23,107 bases of DNA from contig JAJECR010000131.1 of NCBI GenBank assembly GCA_022821935.1, forward strand, positions 1 through 23,107, given 5' to 3'. Below are positions 6,624 through 13,701 of this stretch, one piece after another (positions within the stretch are counted from its first letter, which is position 1; the number at the start of each line of letters is the position of its first letter). Made by a program: the position numbers and the translations under genes. This DNA comes from Candidatus Latescibacterota bacterium. GTDB lineage: Bacteria; JAAXHH01. The notes below the pieces were generated by a model, which was not told where the DNA came from, ran no database searches, and saw only the letters and a program-made list of their open reading frames with translations.

Positions 6624-8894
6624 ATGACTGCCGAAAACGGAAGCAACGCCCGGCCCGCCACGGTCCGAACCATCGCTTCGCGGAGAGCCGGCCGCCGGTT
6701 TACCCGCAAGCCCCGGCCGCCTGTGGCGCCGCTGGTGACGAACTACTGGCGTCCGGAGCACTTCTTCAACCGGGAACTGAGCTGGATGGAATTCAACGCC
6801 CGCGTGCTCGAGGAAGCGCTCGATCCGACGGTCCCCCTGCTGGAACGGGTGAAGTTTCTCGCCATATTCAGCACCAACCTGGACGAGTTCTTCATGATCC
6901 GCGTCGCCGGCGTTAAGAGACAGATCGACGCGCAGATCCAGTCGACCCGGACGGCGGACGGATTGAGTCCCAGGGAAGTGATGACCGCGCTTTCGGCCCG
7001 GATGCATGAACTGGTCAACAAGCAGCACGGCCTGTTCATCAACGAGATCTTTCCTCAACTCACCGAGCAGGGCATCGACATACTCAAGCCGGAGCAACTG
7101 AGCGACGCGCAGAAGGAATACCTGGACGAGTACTTCCGGAAGACCATCCTGCCCGTGGTGACCCCCCTGGCGGTGGACCCGGGACATCCATTTCCCTACC
7201 TGGCCAACGGCACGCTCTGTCTCGTAGCCGAAATCCGGAAGATCGAGCGGTCCGTTTTCCCCCAGACCAACCTCTCGGTCATTCACCTGCCCACCTCGGT
7301 CATGCCGCGCTTCCTCGAACTCCCGTCGGAAAACGGCCGGCAGGCGTTCTTCATGCTGGAGGACGTCATACAGATGAACCTGGACCTGTTCTACAACGGG
7401 TACGAGGTGCTGAACTGCGCGTCTATCCGTGTGACGCGTGACGCCGATGTAGATTACGAGGAGGAAGGCGCGGAGGATCTGCTTACGGTCATCGAGGAGG
7501 GCATCAGGAACCGGCGCAACGGGGCCGCCGTCCGGCTGCAGTACGATCCGGACCTGTCAACCCGCATACTGGATATCCTGGTGGACGAACTGGAGCTGGA
7601 ACCAGAGGATCTCTACCCGACGGAGGGCTTTACCGCGTTCTCGGATCTCATCGAGTTCTACGACGCCATAGACCGGCCCGACCTGCTGGACGAACCCTTT
7701 CCGCCCCAGCCGGCGACTTCATTCGAGGGCGGCGCGTCCCTGTGGGAAGTGATAAAGAAGGAAGACGTCCTGCTGCACCACCCCTTTCATCAGTTCAACG
7801 CGGTGGTCCGATTCGTATCGGAGGCAGCGGTGGACCCCCAGGTGCTGGCCATCAAGATGACCCTGTACCGGGTCAGCGCCAATTCGCCTATCACCCGGGC
7901 ACTGACCCGGGCGGCGGAAAACGGCAAGGAAGTGTCCGTGCTGCTGGAATTGAAGGCCCGGTTCGACGAGGCGGCGAACATCCAGTGGGCGAGGCAGCTG
8001 GAGGAGGCGGGGGCCCATGTGATCTACGGCATTCCGGGCATCAAGGTCCATTGCAAGGCCTGCCTGGTCGTGCGCCGCGAGGGAGAAGGGATTCACCGGT
8101 ACTGTCACCTGGGCACGGGGAATTACAACGACAAGACGGCGCGCATCTACGCAGATTTCGGCCTCTTCACGGACAGGGAGGAATTCGGCGAGGACGTAAC
8201 CCAGTTGTTCAACCTGCTGACCGGTTACGCGCTGCCCAAACGCTTCCACCATCTCATCCTTTCTCCCACGTCGATGCGGGAGGACATGGTGAAACGACTG
8301 CGGCGGGAGAGCGAAAGCGCGAGGAACGGCCGGCCGGCCCTCGTCATCGCCAAGATCAACTCCCTCGTCGACCCGGACATGATCGTGGAACTGTACCAGG
8401 CATCCCAGGCCGGCGTGCAGATTCAACTGATCATCCGGGGCATATGCTGCCTGAGGCCGGGCGTTCCGGGCCTGAGCGAGAACATCAGCGTCATCAGTAT
8501 CGTCGACCGGTTTCTCGAGCACGTCCGGCTGTTCTATTTTTACAACGACGGGGACCCGGAATACCTGTTCTCCAGCGCGGACTGGATGGACCGGAACCTC
8601 AACCGGCGGGTCGAGATATCCTTCCCGGTCATCGACCGGGCGCTTCAGGCGGAACTTTGGGCGTATCTCAAGATACAGCTGAAGGACAACGTGAAAGCGC
8701 GGGAATTGTATTCGGATGGAACGTACAGGTATGTGAAGAAAGCAGGAAGGCGTTTACAGTCTCAGCGGGAATTGTACGAACTGGCCTGCGAAACGGTGCG
8801 GGTGAACGCGGATATGAAGCGTGCCGCGACCATTCCCGACGGAGCCGGGACATTGTTACAGGCCATGCGGTCTGGAAAAACCGGAAGGGTTTGA
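6624..8894 (+). CDS. ppk1: Polyphosphate kinase 1
   Basis: PPK1 reversibly makes polyphosphate from the gamma-phosphate of ATP through a phosphohistidine intermediate. The protein has 756 residues, a little longer than typical (about 690-740), mainly through a basic 45-residue N-terminal extension. The N domain begins with HFFNRELSWMEFNARVLEEA. The autophosphorylated His is His495 in HLGTGNYNDKTARIYADFG, and a second conserved His (His633) lies in SIVDRFLEHVRLFYF. SSADWMDRNLNRRVE follows near 650. The start has only a weak Shine-Dalgarno (GGTGA) 6 nt upstream, so the exact N-terminus is less sure than the product. It is divergent from the DinB-like gene, with PhoB/PhoR-type genes nearby, fitting a polyphosphate and phosphate homeostasis cluster. 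Confidence 0.97.
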   Translation: MTAENGSNARPATVRTIASRRAGRRFTRKPRPPVAPLVTNYWRPEHFFNRELSWMEFNARVLEEALDPTVPLLERVKFLAIFSTNLDEFFMIRVAGVKRQIDAQIQSTRTADGLSPREVMTALSARMHELVNKQHGLFINEIFPQLTEQGIDILKPEQLSDAQKEYLDEYFRKTILPVVTPLAVDPGHPFPYLANGTLCLVAEIRKIERSVFPQTNLSVIHLPTSVMPRFLELPSENGRQAFFMLEDVIQMNLDLFYNGYEVLNCASIRVTRDADVDYEEEGAEDLLTVIEEGIRNRRNGAAVRLQYDPDLSTRILDILVDELELEPEDLYPTEGFTAFSDLIEFYDAIDRPDLLDEPFPPQPATSFEGGASLWEVIKKEDVLLHHPFHQFNAVVRFVSEAAVDPQVLAIKMTLYRVSANSPITRALTRAAENGKEVSVLLELKARFDEAANIQWARQLEEAGAHVIYGIPGIKVHCKACLVVRREGEGIHRYCHLGTGNYNDKTARIYADFGLFTDREEFGEDVTQLFNLLTGYALPKRFHHLILSPTSMREDMVKRLRRESESARNGRPALVIAKINSLVDPDMIVELYQASQAGVQIQLIIRGICCLRPGVPGLSENISVISIVDRFLEHVRLFYFYNDGDPEYLFSSADWMDRNLNRRVEISFPVIDRALQAELWAYLKIQLKDNVKARELYSDGTYRYVKKAGRRLQSQRELYELACETVRVNADMKRAATIPDGAGTLLQAMRSGKTGRV

Positions 8895-8925
8895 AAACAG
8901 GCGGACCAGGCGAACTAATGCGGAC

Positions 8926-8964
8926 CAGGCGGACCGGGAGGATAGGACTTCCCCGATCCGCCTG
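8926..8964. terminator. Hairpin between converging ppk and small membrane gene
   Basis: CAGGCGGA (8926-8933) pairs perfectly with TCCGCCTG (8957-8964), and CGGG/CCCCG can extend the stem inward. It sits in the 78-bp gap between two converging genes, where a bidirectional terminator is expected. Neither side has a real U-tract, so the call is tentative. Another CAGGCGGA copy lies at 8898-8905. Confidence 0.4.
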
Positions 8965-8972
8965 TATCTGTA

Positions 8973-9302
8973 TTAACCTCCGATGCGGGCGGCCGTTCGC
9001 TTGATGAGAACGGTCACCACACCGGCGTAGAGTACCGTGCTGACTGGATCCAAGATCGCATCCAGGGTGCCTCCGATGGCCGGGATATTGCCCAGCACGT
9101 CCATGCCCGCGGCGGCGCCGACGGCGATCGTAACCGCCAGGTAGCCCGTGGCGTCTTCCGCGTCAACCGACAGGTGGGCGTAGAGCAGGCCGAGGATCAC
9201 CAGGGCCAGCGAAACCAATGTCGATGGAAGCAGCATGCCGGCGACCAGGCCTTCGTGTAAGGCGAGGAGGACCGCAAGGATAATGACTATCCGTGATGCC
9301 AT
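8973..9302 (-). CDS. Small integral membrane protein, paralogue of its upstream neighbour
   Basis: This protein has 109 residues with about four hydrophobic segments (roughly 4-22, 27-45, 53-73 and 85-103) and a short basic C-terminus (KRTAARIGG). AGGAGGT lies 7 nt before the ATG at 9300-9302. The core VDAEDATGYLAVTIAVGAAAG, the motif LGNIPAIGG and LDAILDP are shared with the protein at 9405-9734, so the pair arose by duplication. No family name is recognised. The conserved acidic VDAE(D/N)AT and the NIPAIG motif between helices are the likely functional parts. Both genes probably share the promoter at 9984-10012. An inner-membrane location is inferred from hydrophobicity. Confidence 0.85.
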   Translation of the reverse strand: MASRIVIILAVLLALHEGLVAGMLLPSTLVSLALVILGLLYAHLSVDAEDATGYLAVTIAVGAAAGMDVLGNIPAIGGTLDAILDPVSTVLYAGVVTVLIKRTAARIGG

Positions 9303-9357
9303 AAAACTAACCTCCTGAATCTATTGGTCGACTCAATTCATGGTATTCCGGCCGGGG

Positions 9358-9393
9358 GACACGGCGGAATCTCGACCGCCGGCCCACCGTGTC
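9358..9393. other. Intercistronic stem-loop between the two paralogous membrane genes
   Basis: GACACGGCGG (9358-9367) can pair with CCGCC (9376-9380) and GTGTC (9389-9393), across an 8-nt bulge, to form about 10 bp. No U-tract follows on the minus strand, so it looks more like a processing, stability or attenuation element than a full terminator. Confidence 0.35.
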
Positions 9394-9404
9394 TCATAAG
9401 TACG

Positions 9405-9734
9405 TCAGCCTTTGATCCGGTTTACCGTACGGACGATCAGAATGGAAACGACACTGGCATACAGGGCTGAACTGGCCGGATCGAGCATGGCGTCCAGATT
9501 CGCGCCAATGGCCGGTATGTTGCTCAGCACGTCCGCGCCGGCAGCGGCGCCGACCGCTATGGTTACGACGAGGTAATCCGTCGCGTTTTCCGCGTCGACT
9601 CCCGTGAAACCGTAGATGATGCCCAGGACGACAATCAGGAGCATCATAAGCCCGCCATCATCCATCATGCCACCCGCTACTCCCTGAATAATCGCCAGCA
9701 GGGCGATCAATATGACAACTACTCTGGTCACCAT
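9405..9734 (-). CDS. Small integral membrane protein, first of a paralogous pair
   Basis: This protein has 109 residues, the same length as its downstream paralogue. It has about four hydrophobic segments and a basic end (VRTVNRIKG). A perfect AGGAGGT (9739-9745) sits 4 nt before the ATG at 9732-9734. Shared core features are TGVDAENATDYLVVTIAVGA, DVLSNIPAIGANLDAMLDP and LYASVVSILI. The N-terminal stretch GGMMDDGGLMM differs most between copies. No known family is recognised. It sits between ppk and phoR, so a link to polyphosphate, membrane stress or osmotic conditions is possible but unproven. Nothing in the promoter resembles a PhoB box. Confidence 0.85.
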   Translation of the reverse strand: MVTRVVVILIALLAIIQGVAGGMMDDGGLMMLLIVVLGIIYGFTGVDAENATDYLVVTIAVGAAAGADVLSNIPAIGANLDAMLDPASSALYASVVSILIVRTVNRIKG

Positions 9735-9983
9735 GTCTACCTCCTAGAGGAGAGAGATTTTGTCACGGGCCGCGCTCACGCACCTGTGACGGGAAACGAC
9801 GGCGGGACGGACCTTCGTCGCGTTCGCACAGCAAACCCCACCTGTCGCTAACTTCCTTCGAAACGATCCAGTCGGACGCGCGCGTCCGCGCGTCATGGAC
9901 TGCCTTCAGAAGCCTGGTCGGAGTCTTGCGGGATCGGGCCTGTTTCCCCGATGGTTCTATTGCATTTTTTGGGTTATGTAACC

Positions 9984-10012
9984 AATAAATATCGGTAGTA
10001 CAGGACTGTCAA
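9984..10012 (-). promoter_or_regulatory. Sigma-70-type promoter for the two small membrane genes
   Basis: On the minus strand TTGACA (10007-10012, perfect) is followed by exactly 17 bp and TTTATT (9984-9989, four of six). Transcription would start near 9977 and give a leader of about 240 nt to the ATG at 9734. The 9735-10090 interval (356 bp) has no supported gene. Apart from this promoter and the phoR-end hairpin I see only GC-rich leader sequence. Confidence 0.6.
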
Positions 10013-10034
10013 GGGTAATTGTATTATTTATGCC

Positions 10035-10056
10035 AAAAAAGGACCCGATCCAGTCC
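10035..10056 (-). terminator. Probable Rho-independent terminator after the phoR-like gene
   Basis: On the minus strand GGAC-TGGATCGG-GTCC (10041-10056) forms a short stem (a T-G wobble may extend it) and is followed directly by TTTTTT (10035-10040). It lies 35 bp after the kinase stop codon and just before the next promoter. The stem is short, so efficiency is uncertain. Confidence 0.45.
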
Positions 10057-10090
10057 TGGCCGGAATTGGAACCGGGGAAGAACGCGCCAA

Positions 10091-11953
10091 TTAACTTGTT
10101 CCACCCGTTGAAGTTCCGGCGACGGCTTCACGATCCGGCCGCTGATGGCGCTCCGGTTTGGCGTCCGTCCGGCCTTCCGCCCAGTGGGGGAGCGAAAGGA
10201 AGAAGCTCGCGCCTTCGCCGACCCGGCTTTCGACCCAGGCCCGGCCATTTAGCAGTTCCATCGTGTGGCGGACGATCGCAAGGCCGAGGCCGGTCCCTCC
10301 CAGCGCCCTCGATCGCGCCCGGTCCACCCGGAAGAACCGTTCGAAGATCCGCGGCAGGGCATCGGACGGAATGCCGGGTCCCGTATCGGCTACGGACAGG
10401 ACGATCTCCCCGCCCTGTTCCGCGATGCTTACGGTGATCGAGCCGCCGTCCTCGGTATACTTGACGGCGTTGTCGACCAGGTTGGAGAGCGCCCGTTCCA
10501 TGAGCGCGATATTGCCGCGCGCCGGCTCTTCCGTTTCGAATTCGAGCGAGAACTTCAGATGCTTGCGGGCGATCTGCTCCGCGAATCCCTCCGCGACCCG
10601 TTCGGATATCCGGTCGAGTCGACAGGCCTCGATCTCGACCTCATACTGTCCGGACTCGATCCGGGAGAGTTGGAGGAGGTCCTCGACCAGGGCCTGCAAT
10701 CGGTCGGTATGATGCAAGATGGAGTTGACGAACCGGCGCAACGCGGTCGTATCGTCCATGGCGCCGTCCAGCAGGGTCTCGACATAGCCCTTGATGGAGG
10801 TCAGGGGAGTCCTGAGTTCGTGGGACACGTTGGCCACAAAGTCCTTGCGAACCTGTTCGAGGCGCCGCAGTTCGGTCGTGTCGTGGAACACGGCGACCAC
10901 GCCGTGCAACTGCTCACCGATGCGTACGGGCGTCAGATGCACCTGGAAGATGCGCTGGCTCCACTCCAGCGTCAGGTCGAACACGGTGTCTTCGTTCAGG
11001 GCGGGCGCGGAGTCGATCGCGGCGTCCACTGCGCTTTGCAGGTCGTGGTTGCGCACCACTTCGATCGGCCGCTTGTTCAGACACCAGGCATCCACCTCCA
11101 TCATGCGCTTGAAAGCCGGGTTTACCATCAGGATCCGTCCATCCGCGGAGGTGACCATGACGCCCTCCGCCATGCCCGACAGCACGGCCTCGAGCTGGGC
11201 GTTCTCTTCCCGGATCTGCGAAATCCTCGCCTTAGACTGTTCAGCCATTTCGTTCAGGGCGGCTGCCAGCGAGGCCAGCTCGGCGTGGGCCGGCGCGGAA
11301 GCCGTGACCTCGAGATCGCCGCCGGCCTGCCGGAGAGCGACTTCCGTCATGCGCTCGATGGGGCGGGATACCAGCCTTTCCGTGGCCCAGCTCAGCACGA
11401 CGCTCAACAGGAGACCGATGCAAAGGGCGGCAAGCACGATCTTCCATATGTGAGACTCAATCCACTGGAACTGCTGAAGCGGCAGCGCGACGCGCACGAC
11501 GCCCCGCGCTCCTTCGACCCCGAAAGGTACCGCCACGTAGGCCATGTCGGTTTCCAGGGTATTGCTGTAGCGGATGCTGTTGCCGACGCCCGACGCAACG
11601 GCCTCGATGATTTCGGGCCGGTCGCCGTGGTTCTCCATGCGCGGAACGGCGGAAAGGGGGATGGATGAATCGCCGGCAACGACGCCGTCTTCCCCCACCA
11701 CGGTCACTCGGGCGCCGCACTGTTCGCCCAGGTGGTCCGCGATCGGATCGATGGTTCCGGGGGAAAGCGAAAGGGATGGGGTGTTTTCGAGATAGGACTG
11801 TATCAGGCGCGCGTCGTGGAGCAGCTGCTGGCGGGTGTGGCCGCTGACGTCCCCGCGCAGGGACGTGTTCAGATAGATGTACACCGCGCCGGCCACCAGG
11901 AGGGTGAAGGCGACATAGCCGACCAGTATCTTGGTTTGGAGCGAAAACCGCAT
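10091..11953 (-). CDS. phoR: PhoR-type membrane sensor histidine kinase
   Basis: This 620-residue inner-membrane kinase has TM1 at about 10-28, an extracytoplasmic domain of about 140 residues, TM2 at about 169-190 and a HAMP at about 190-243. A PAS domain follows (about 252-362, MAEGVMVTSADGRILMVNPA), then HisKA with phospho-acceptor His378 (DFVANVSHELRTPLTSIKGY). HATPase_c has N-box Asn494 (NLVDNAVKYT), DTGPGIP at 523-529 and GGTGLGLAI near 552-560. This order matches the PhoR/ResE/VicK type. The large periplasmic domain is bigger than in E. coli PhoR but usual in Gram-positive and FCB PhoR. It follows the regulator gene by 28 nt, 20 of which are a duplication. Phosphate sensing is inferred from architecture plus the PhoB-type boxes and ppk nearby; another signal remains possible. 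Confidence 0.88.
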   Translation of the reverse strand: MRFSLQTKILVGYVAFTLLVAGAVYIYLNTSLRGDVSGHTRQQLLHDARLIQSYLENTPSLSLSPGTIDPIADHLGEQCGARVTVVGEDGVVAGDSSIPLSAVPRMENHGDRPEIIEAVASGVGNSIRYSNTLETDMAYVAVPFGVEGARGVVRVALPLQQFQWIESHIWKIVLAALCIGLLLSVVLSWATERLVSRPIERMTEVALRQAGGDLEVTASAPAHAELASLAAALNEMAEQSKARISQIREENAQLEAVLSGMAEGVMVTSADGRILMVNPAFKRMMEVDAWCLNKRPIEVVRNHDLQSAVDAAIDSAPALNEDTVFDLTLEWSQRIFQVHLTPVRIGEQLHGVVAVFHDTTELRRLEQVRKDFVANVSHELRTPLTSIKGYVETLLDGAMDDTTALRRFVNSILHHTDRLQALVEDLLQLSRIESGQYEVEIEACRLDRISERVAEGFAEQIARKHLKFSLEFETEEPARGNIALMERALSNLVDNAVKYTEDGGSITVSIAEQGGEIVLSVADTGPGIPSDALPRIFERFFRVDRARSRALGGTGLGLAIVRHTMELLNGRAWVESRVGEGASFFLSLPHWAEGRTDAKPERHQRPDREAVAGTSTGGTS

Positions 11954-11960
11954 GACCTGG

Positions 11961-12000
11961 CCTACCTGGTGAAGCGGTAGCCTACCTGGTGAAGCGGTAG
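11961..12000. repeat. Perfect 20-bp tandem duplication at the phoB-phoR junction
   Basis: CCTACCTGGTGAAGCGGTAG occurs at 11961-11980 and again at 11981-12000 with no mismatch. The right copy encodes the last residues and stop of the regulator (GYRFTR-stop). The left copy lies between its stop and the kinase ATG, widening the gap from about 8 to 28 nt. Confidence 0.95.
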
Positions 12001-12659
12001 CCTACCCCGCGCACCGTTTCCACCATGCCGCTGGCCTCGCCGAGTTTCTCTCTCAGGCGCTTGATGTGGGCGTCCACGGTACGGCCGTACCCCATGTAGT
12101 CGTAGCCCCACACCACATCGAGCAGCCCTTCCCGCGTCTGTACCCGGCCGCGGCGCTGATAGAGGATGACCAGCAGCTTGAATTCGGTGGCCGTCAGGGA
12201 TACGGTGCGGCCCGCGACGGACACGTGATGACCTTCCACGTCGATGACCAGGGGACCGACCCGGGCCGGCCCCTGGGTTTCCGGTACGGTACGCCGGCGC
12301 AGTATGTTTCGGATGCGCAGGGCGATCTCCCGGGGGCTGAAGGGTTTGACCACGTAGTCGTCGGCGCCCAGTTCGAGACCGATGATCCGGTCGATTTCCT
12401 CGCTTTTGGCAGTCAGCATCAGGATGGGAATGGACCGCGTGCGCTCGTCCTGCTTCAGTATGCGGCAGACCTCGGTACCTTCGAGCCCGGGCAGCATCAG
12501 GTCAAGCACAATGAGGTCGGGCGTATCGTCACGGGCTTTCTCGAGGGCGGCGGGGCCGTCTGCCGCCACGATGACATCAAAACCCGACTTCTCCAGGTTG
12601 TACTGGATGATTTCCACGATATCCGGTTCGTCGTCGACGACCAGTATCGTCTGTCGCAT
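11982..12659 (-). CDS. phoB: PhoB/OmpR-family response regulator
   Basis: This DNA-binding regulator has 225 residues. The receiver domain (about 1-120) carries the acidic pair in VVDDEPD, the phospho-acceptor Asp in LIVLDLMLPG, and the Lys in DDYVVKPFSPREI. A winged-helix output domain follows (about 130-225, with LTATEFKLLVILYQRRGRVQTR and GRTVDAHIKRLREKLG) and ends VRGVGYRFTR. The ATG at 12657-12659 is chosen because GGAG (12667-12670) lies 7 nt upstream. A GTG two codons earlier (12665) would sit almost on the Shine-Dalgarno. It is cotranscribed with the kinase. PhoB identity is supported by family resemblance and by two promoters with PhoB-type box geometry 6-7 kb away. Confidence 0.9.
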   Translation of the reverse strand: MRQTILVVDDEPDIVEIIQYNLEKSGFDVIVAADGPAALEKARDDTPDLIVLDLMLPGLEGTEVCRILKQDERTRSIPILMLTAKSEEIDRIIGLELGADDYVVKPFSPREIALRIRNILRRRTVPETQGPARVGPLVIDVEGHHVSVAGRTVSLTATEFKLLVILYQRRGRVQTREGLLDVVWGYDYMGYGRTVDAHIKRLREKLGEASGMVETVRGVGYRFTR

Positions 12660-12689
12660 GTTCACTCTCCGTCTCTCACGTCCCGTCCT

Positions 12690-12821
12690 TTCGGCGTACG
12701 CGGCCGGGTCTTGCGCCGCGCGTTGCCTGGAGCTTCGGCGTACGTGGCCGGGTCTTGCGCAGCGCGTGACCGAGCGCTTCGGCGTACGTGGCCGGGTCTT
12801 GCACAGCGCGGGGCATCGAGG
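12690..12821. repeat. Three 44-bp tandem repeats in the phoB leader
   Basis: Copies start at exactly 12690, 12734 and 12778. The first 33 bases are almost invariant (TTCGGCGTACG(C/T)GGCCGGG, then TCTTGC and an AGCGCG-like end), while the last 11 diverge. They lie between the predicted promoter (12869-12897) and the start codon of the regulator, in its 5' leader. The period is not a multiple of three, so the repeats are unlikely to encode protein. Confidence 0.9.
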
Positions 12822-12868
12822 GCGCCGCGTGACGGCCCGATCTCCCCGACTTCCCTAAAGGTATCGTA

Positions 12869-12897
12869 AATATATCTGGAAAGGGACCTGATGAAAA
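12869..12897 (-). promoter_or_regulatory. Candidate promoter for phoB-phoR
   Basis: On the minus strand TTTTCA (12892-12897, four of six) is followed by 17 bp and TATATT (12869-12874, five of six). It lies in the only AT-rich stretch between the endonuclease III stop and phoB. No PhoB-type box with correct phasing was found here, so autoactivation is not supported by the sequence. Confidence 0.4.
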
Positions 12898-12928
12898 CAC
12901 AAAACAACGTCCGAAACGGCGGCGGCGC

Positions 12929-13567
12929 CTACTTCGCCGATGGACAAAGGTCGCTCAGCACGCACTCGCCGCACTGCGGCCGCCGCGCGACGCAGGTCTT
13001 CCTCCCGTGGCTCGCCAGGAGATGTCCCAGCCCCGTCCAGTCGGGTTCCGGCACAATCTTCGCCAGGTCGGACTCGATCCGGTCGGGATCAGTCTGCTTC
13101 GTAAAACCAAGGAGGCCGGACAGGCGTTTTACGTGGGTGTCCACGGCGATGCCCGGAATGCCGAAGGCGTTCCCACGCACCACGTTGGCCGTTTTACGGC
13201 CCACGCCGGCCAGGCTGGTGAGGTCCTCCATGCGCGCGGGGACCTCGCCGCCGTGGCGGTCGATCAACGCCCGGCAGCATTTCCGGATATTGGCCGCCTT
13301 GTTGCGATAGAACCCGGTGGTGAAGATATCCGCTTCCAGTTCTTCCGGGGGGGCTTCCAAGTAGTGTCCGGGGGTCGGGTACTTTTTAAAGAGGGATTCC
13401 GTGACGATGTTGACGCGGTGATCTGTGCACTGCGCCGAAAGGATCGTGGCGATAAGCAGTTCGAAGGGTGAGGTGAAGTTGAGCGCCGGACCCACGTCGG
13501 TGTAGGTCTCTTTCAGGCGGTCCAGCACCTCCCCCATCCGCTCCCGCTGTGCTTTCCTGCTCGCCAT
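12929..13567 (-). CDS. nth: Endonuclease III (DNA glycosylase / AP lyase)
   Basis: This enzyme removes oxidised pyrimidines from DNA and cleaves the abasic site. Its 212 residues match the family length. The helix-hairpin-helix LAGVGRKTANVV contains catalytic Lys125, and catalytic Asp143 lies in AVDTHVKRL. The C-terminal [4Fe-4S] ligands are Cys192, Cys199, Cys202 and Cys208 with the standard C-x6-C-x2-C-x5-C spacing. GGAGAA precedes the ATG at 13565-13567. It lies 134 bp downstream of the PolX gene on the same strand, suggesting a shared base-excision-repair transcript. Confidence 0.96.
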   Translation of the reverse strand: MASRKAQRERMGEVLDRLKETYTDVGPALNFTSPFELLIATILSAQCTDHRVNIVTESLFKKYPTPGHYLEAPPEELEADIFTTGFYRNKAANIRKCCRALIDRHGGEVPARMEDLTSLAGVGRKTANVVRGNAFGIPGIAVDTHVKRLSGLLGFTKQTDPDRIESDLAKIVPEPDWTGLGHLLASHGRKTCVARRPQCGECVLSDLCPSAK

Positions 13568-13701
13568 GCTTCAGGTTCTCCCCGCAGGATCCGGGCAGTG
13601 CGCGGCCGCACGAGTTCGCTCGGAGGCGTCCCGGGCCCCTCCCGCCAGGGTACCAGGGACGGGAAGTCCTGATCGCCGCCGCGGCACCGGCCGCGGACCG
13701 T

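Noticed and set aside
10265..11668. 467-residue plus-strand open frame
   Set aside because: It is antisense to the sensor kinase, whose HAMP, PAS, HisKA and HATPase motifs are clear.
12690..12821. CRISPR array
   Set aside because: Three contiguous 44-bp units with no unique spacers of proper length and no cas genes: a simple tandem repeat.
12662..12907. Short minus-strand open frames across the 44-bp repeats
   Set aside because: The repeat period is not a multiple of three, the peptides are low-complexity and no ribosome site precedes them. A regulatory leader is the better reading.
12869..12930. PhoB autoactivation box upstream of phoB
   Set aside because: A TTTTCAT-like half-site is present but has no partner at 11 bp and lies 16 bp, not 10, from the -10.
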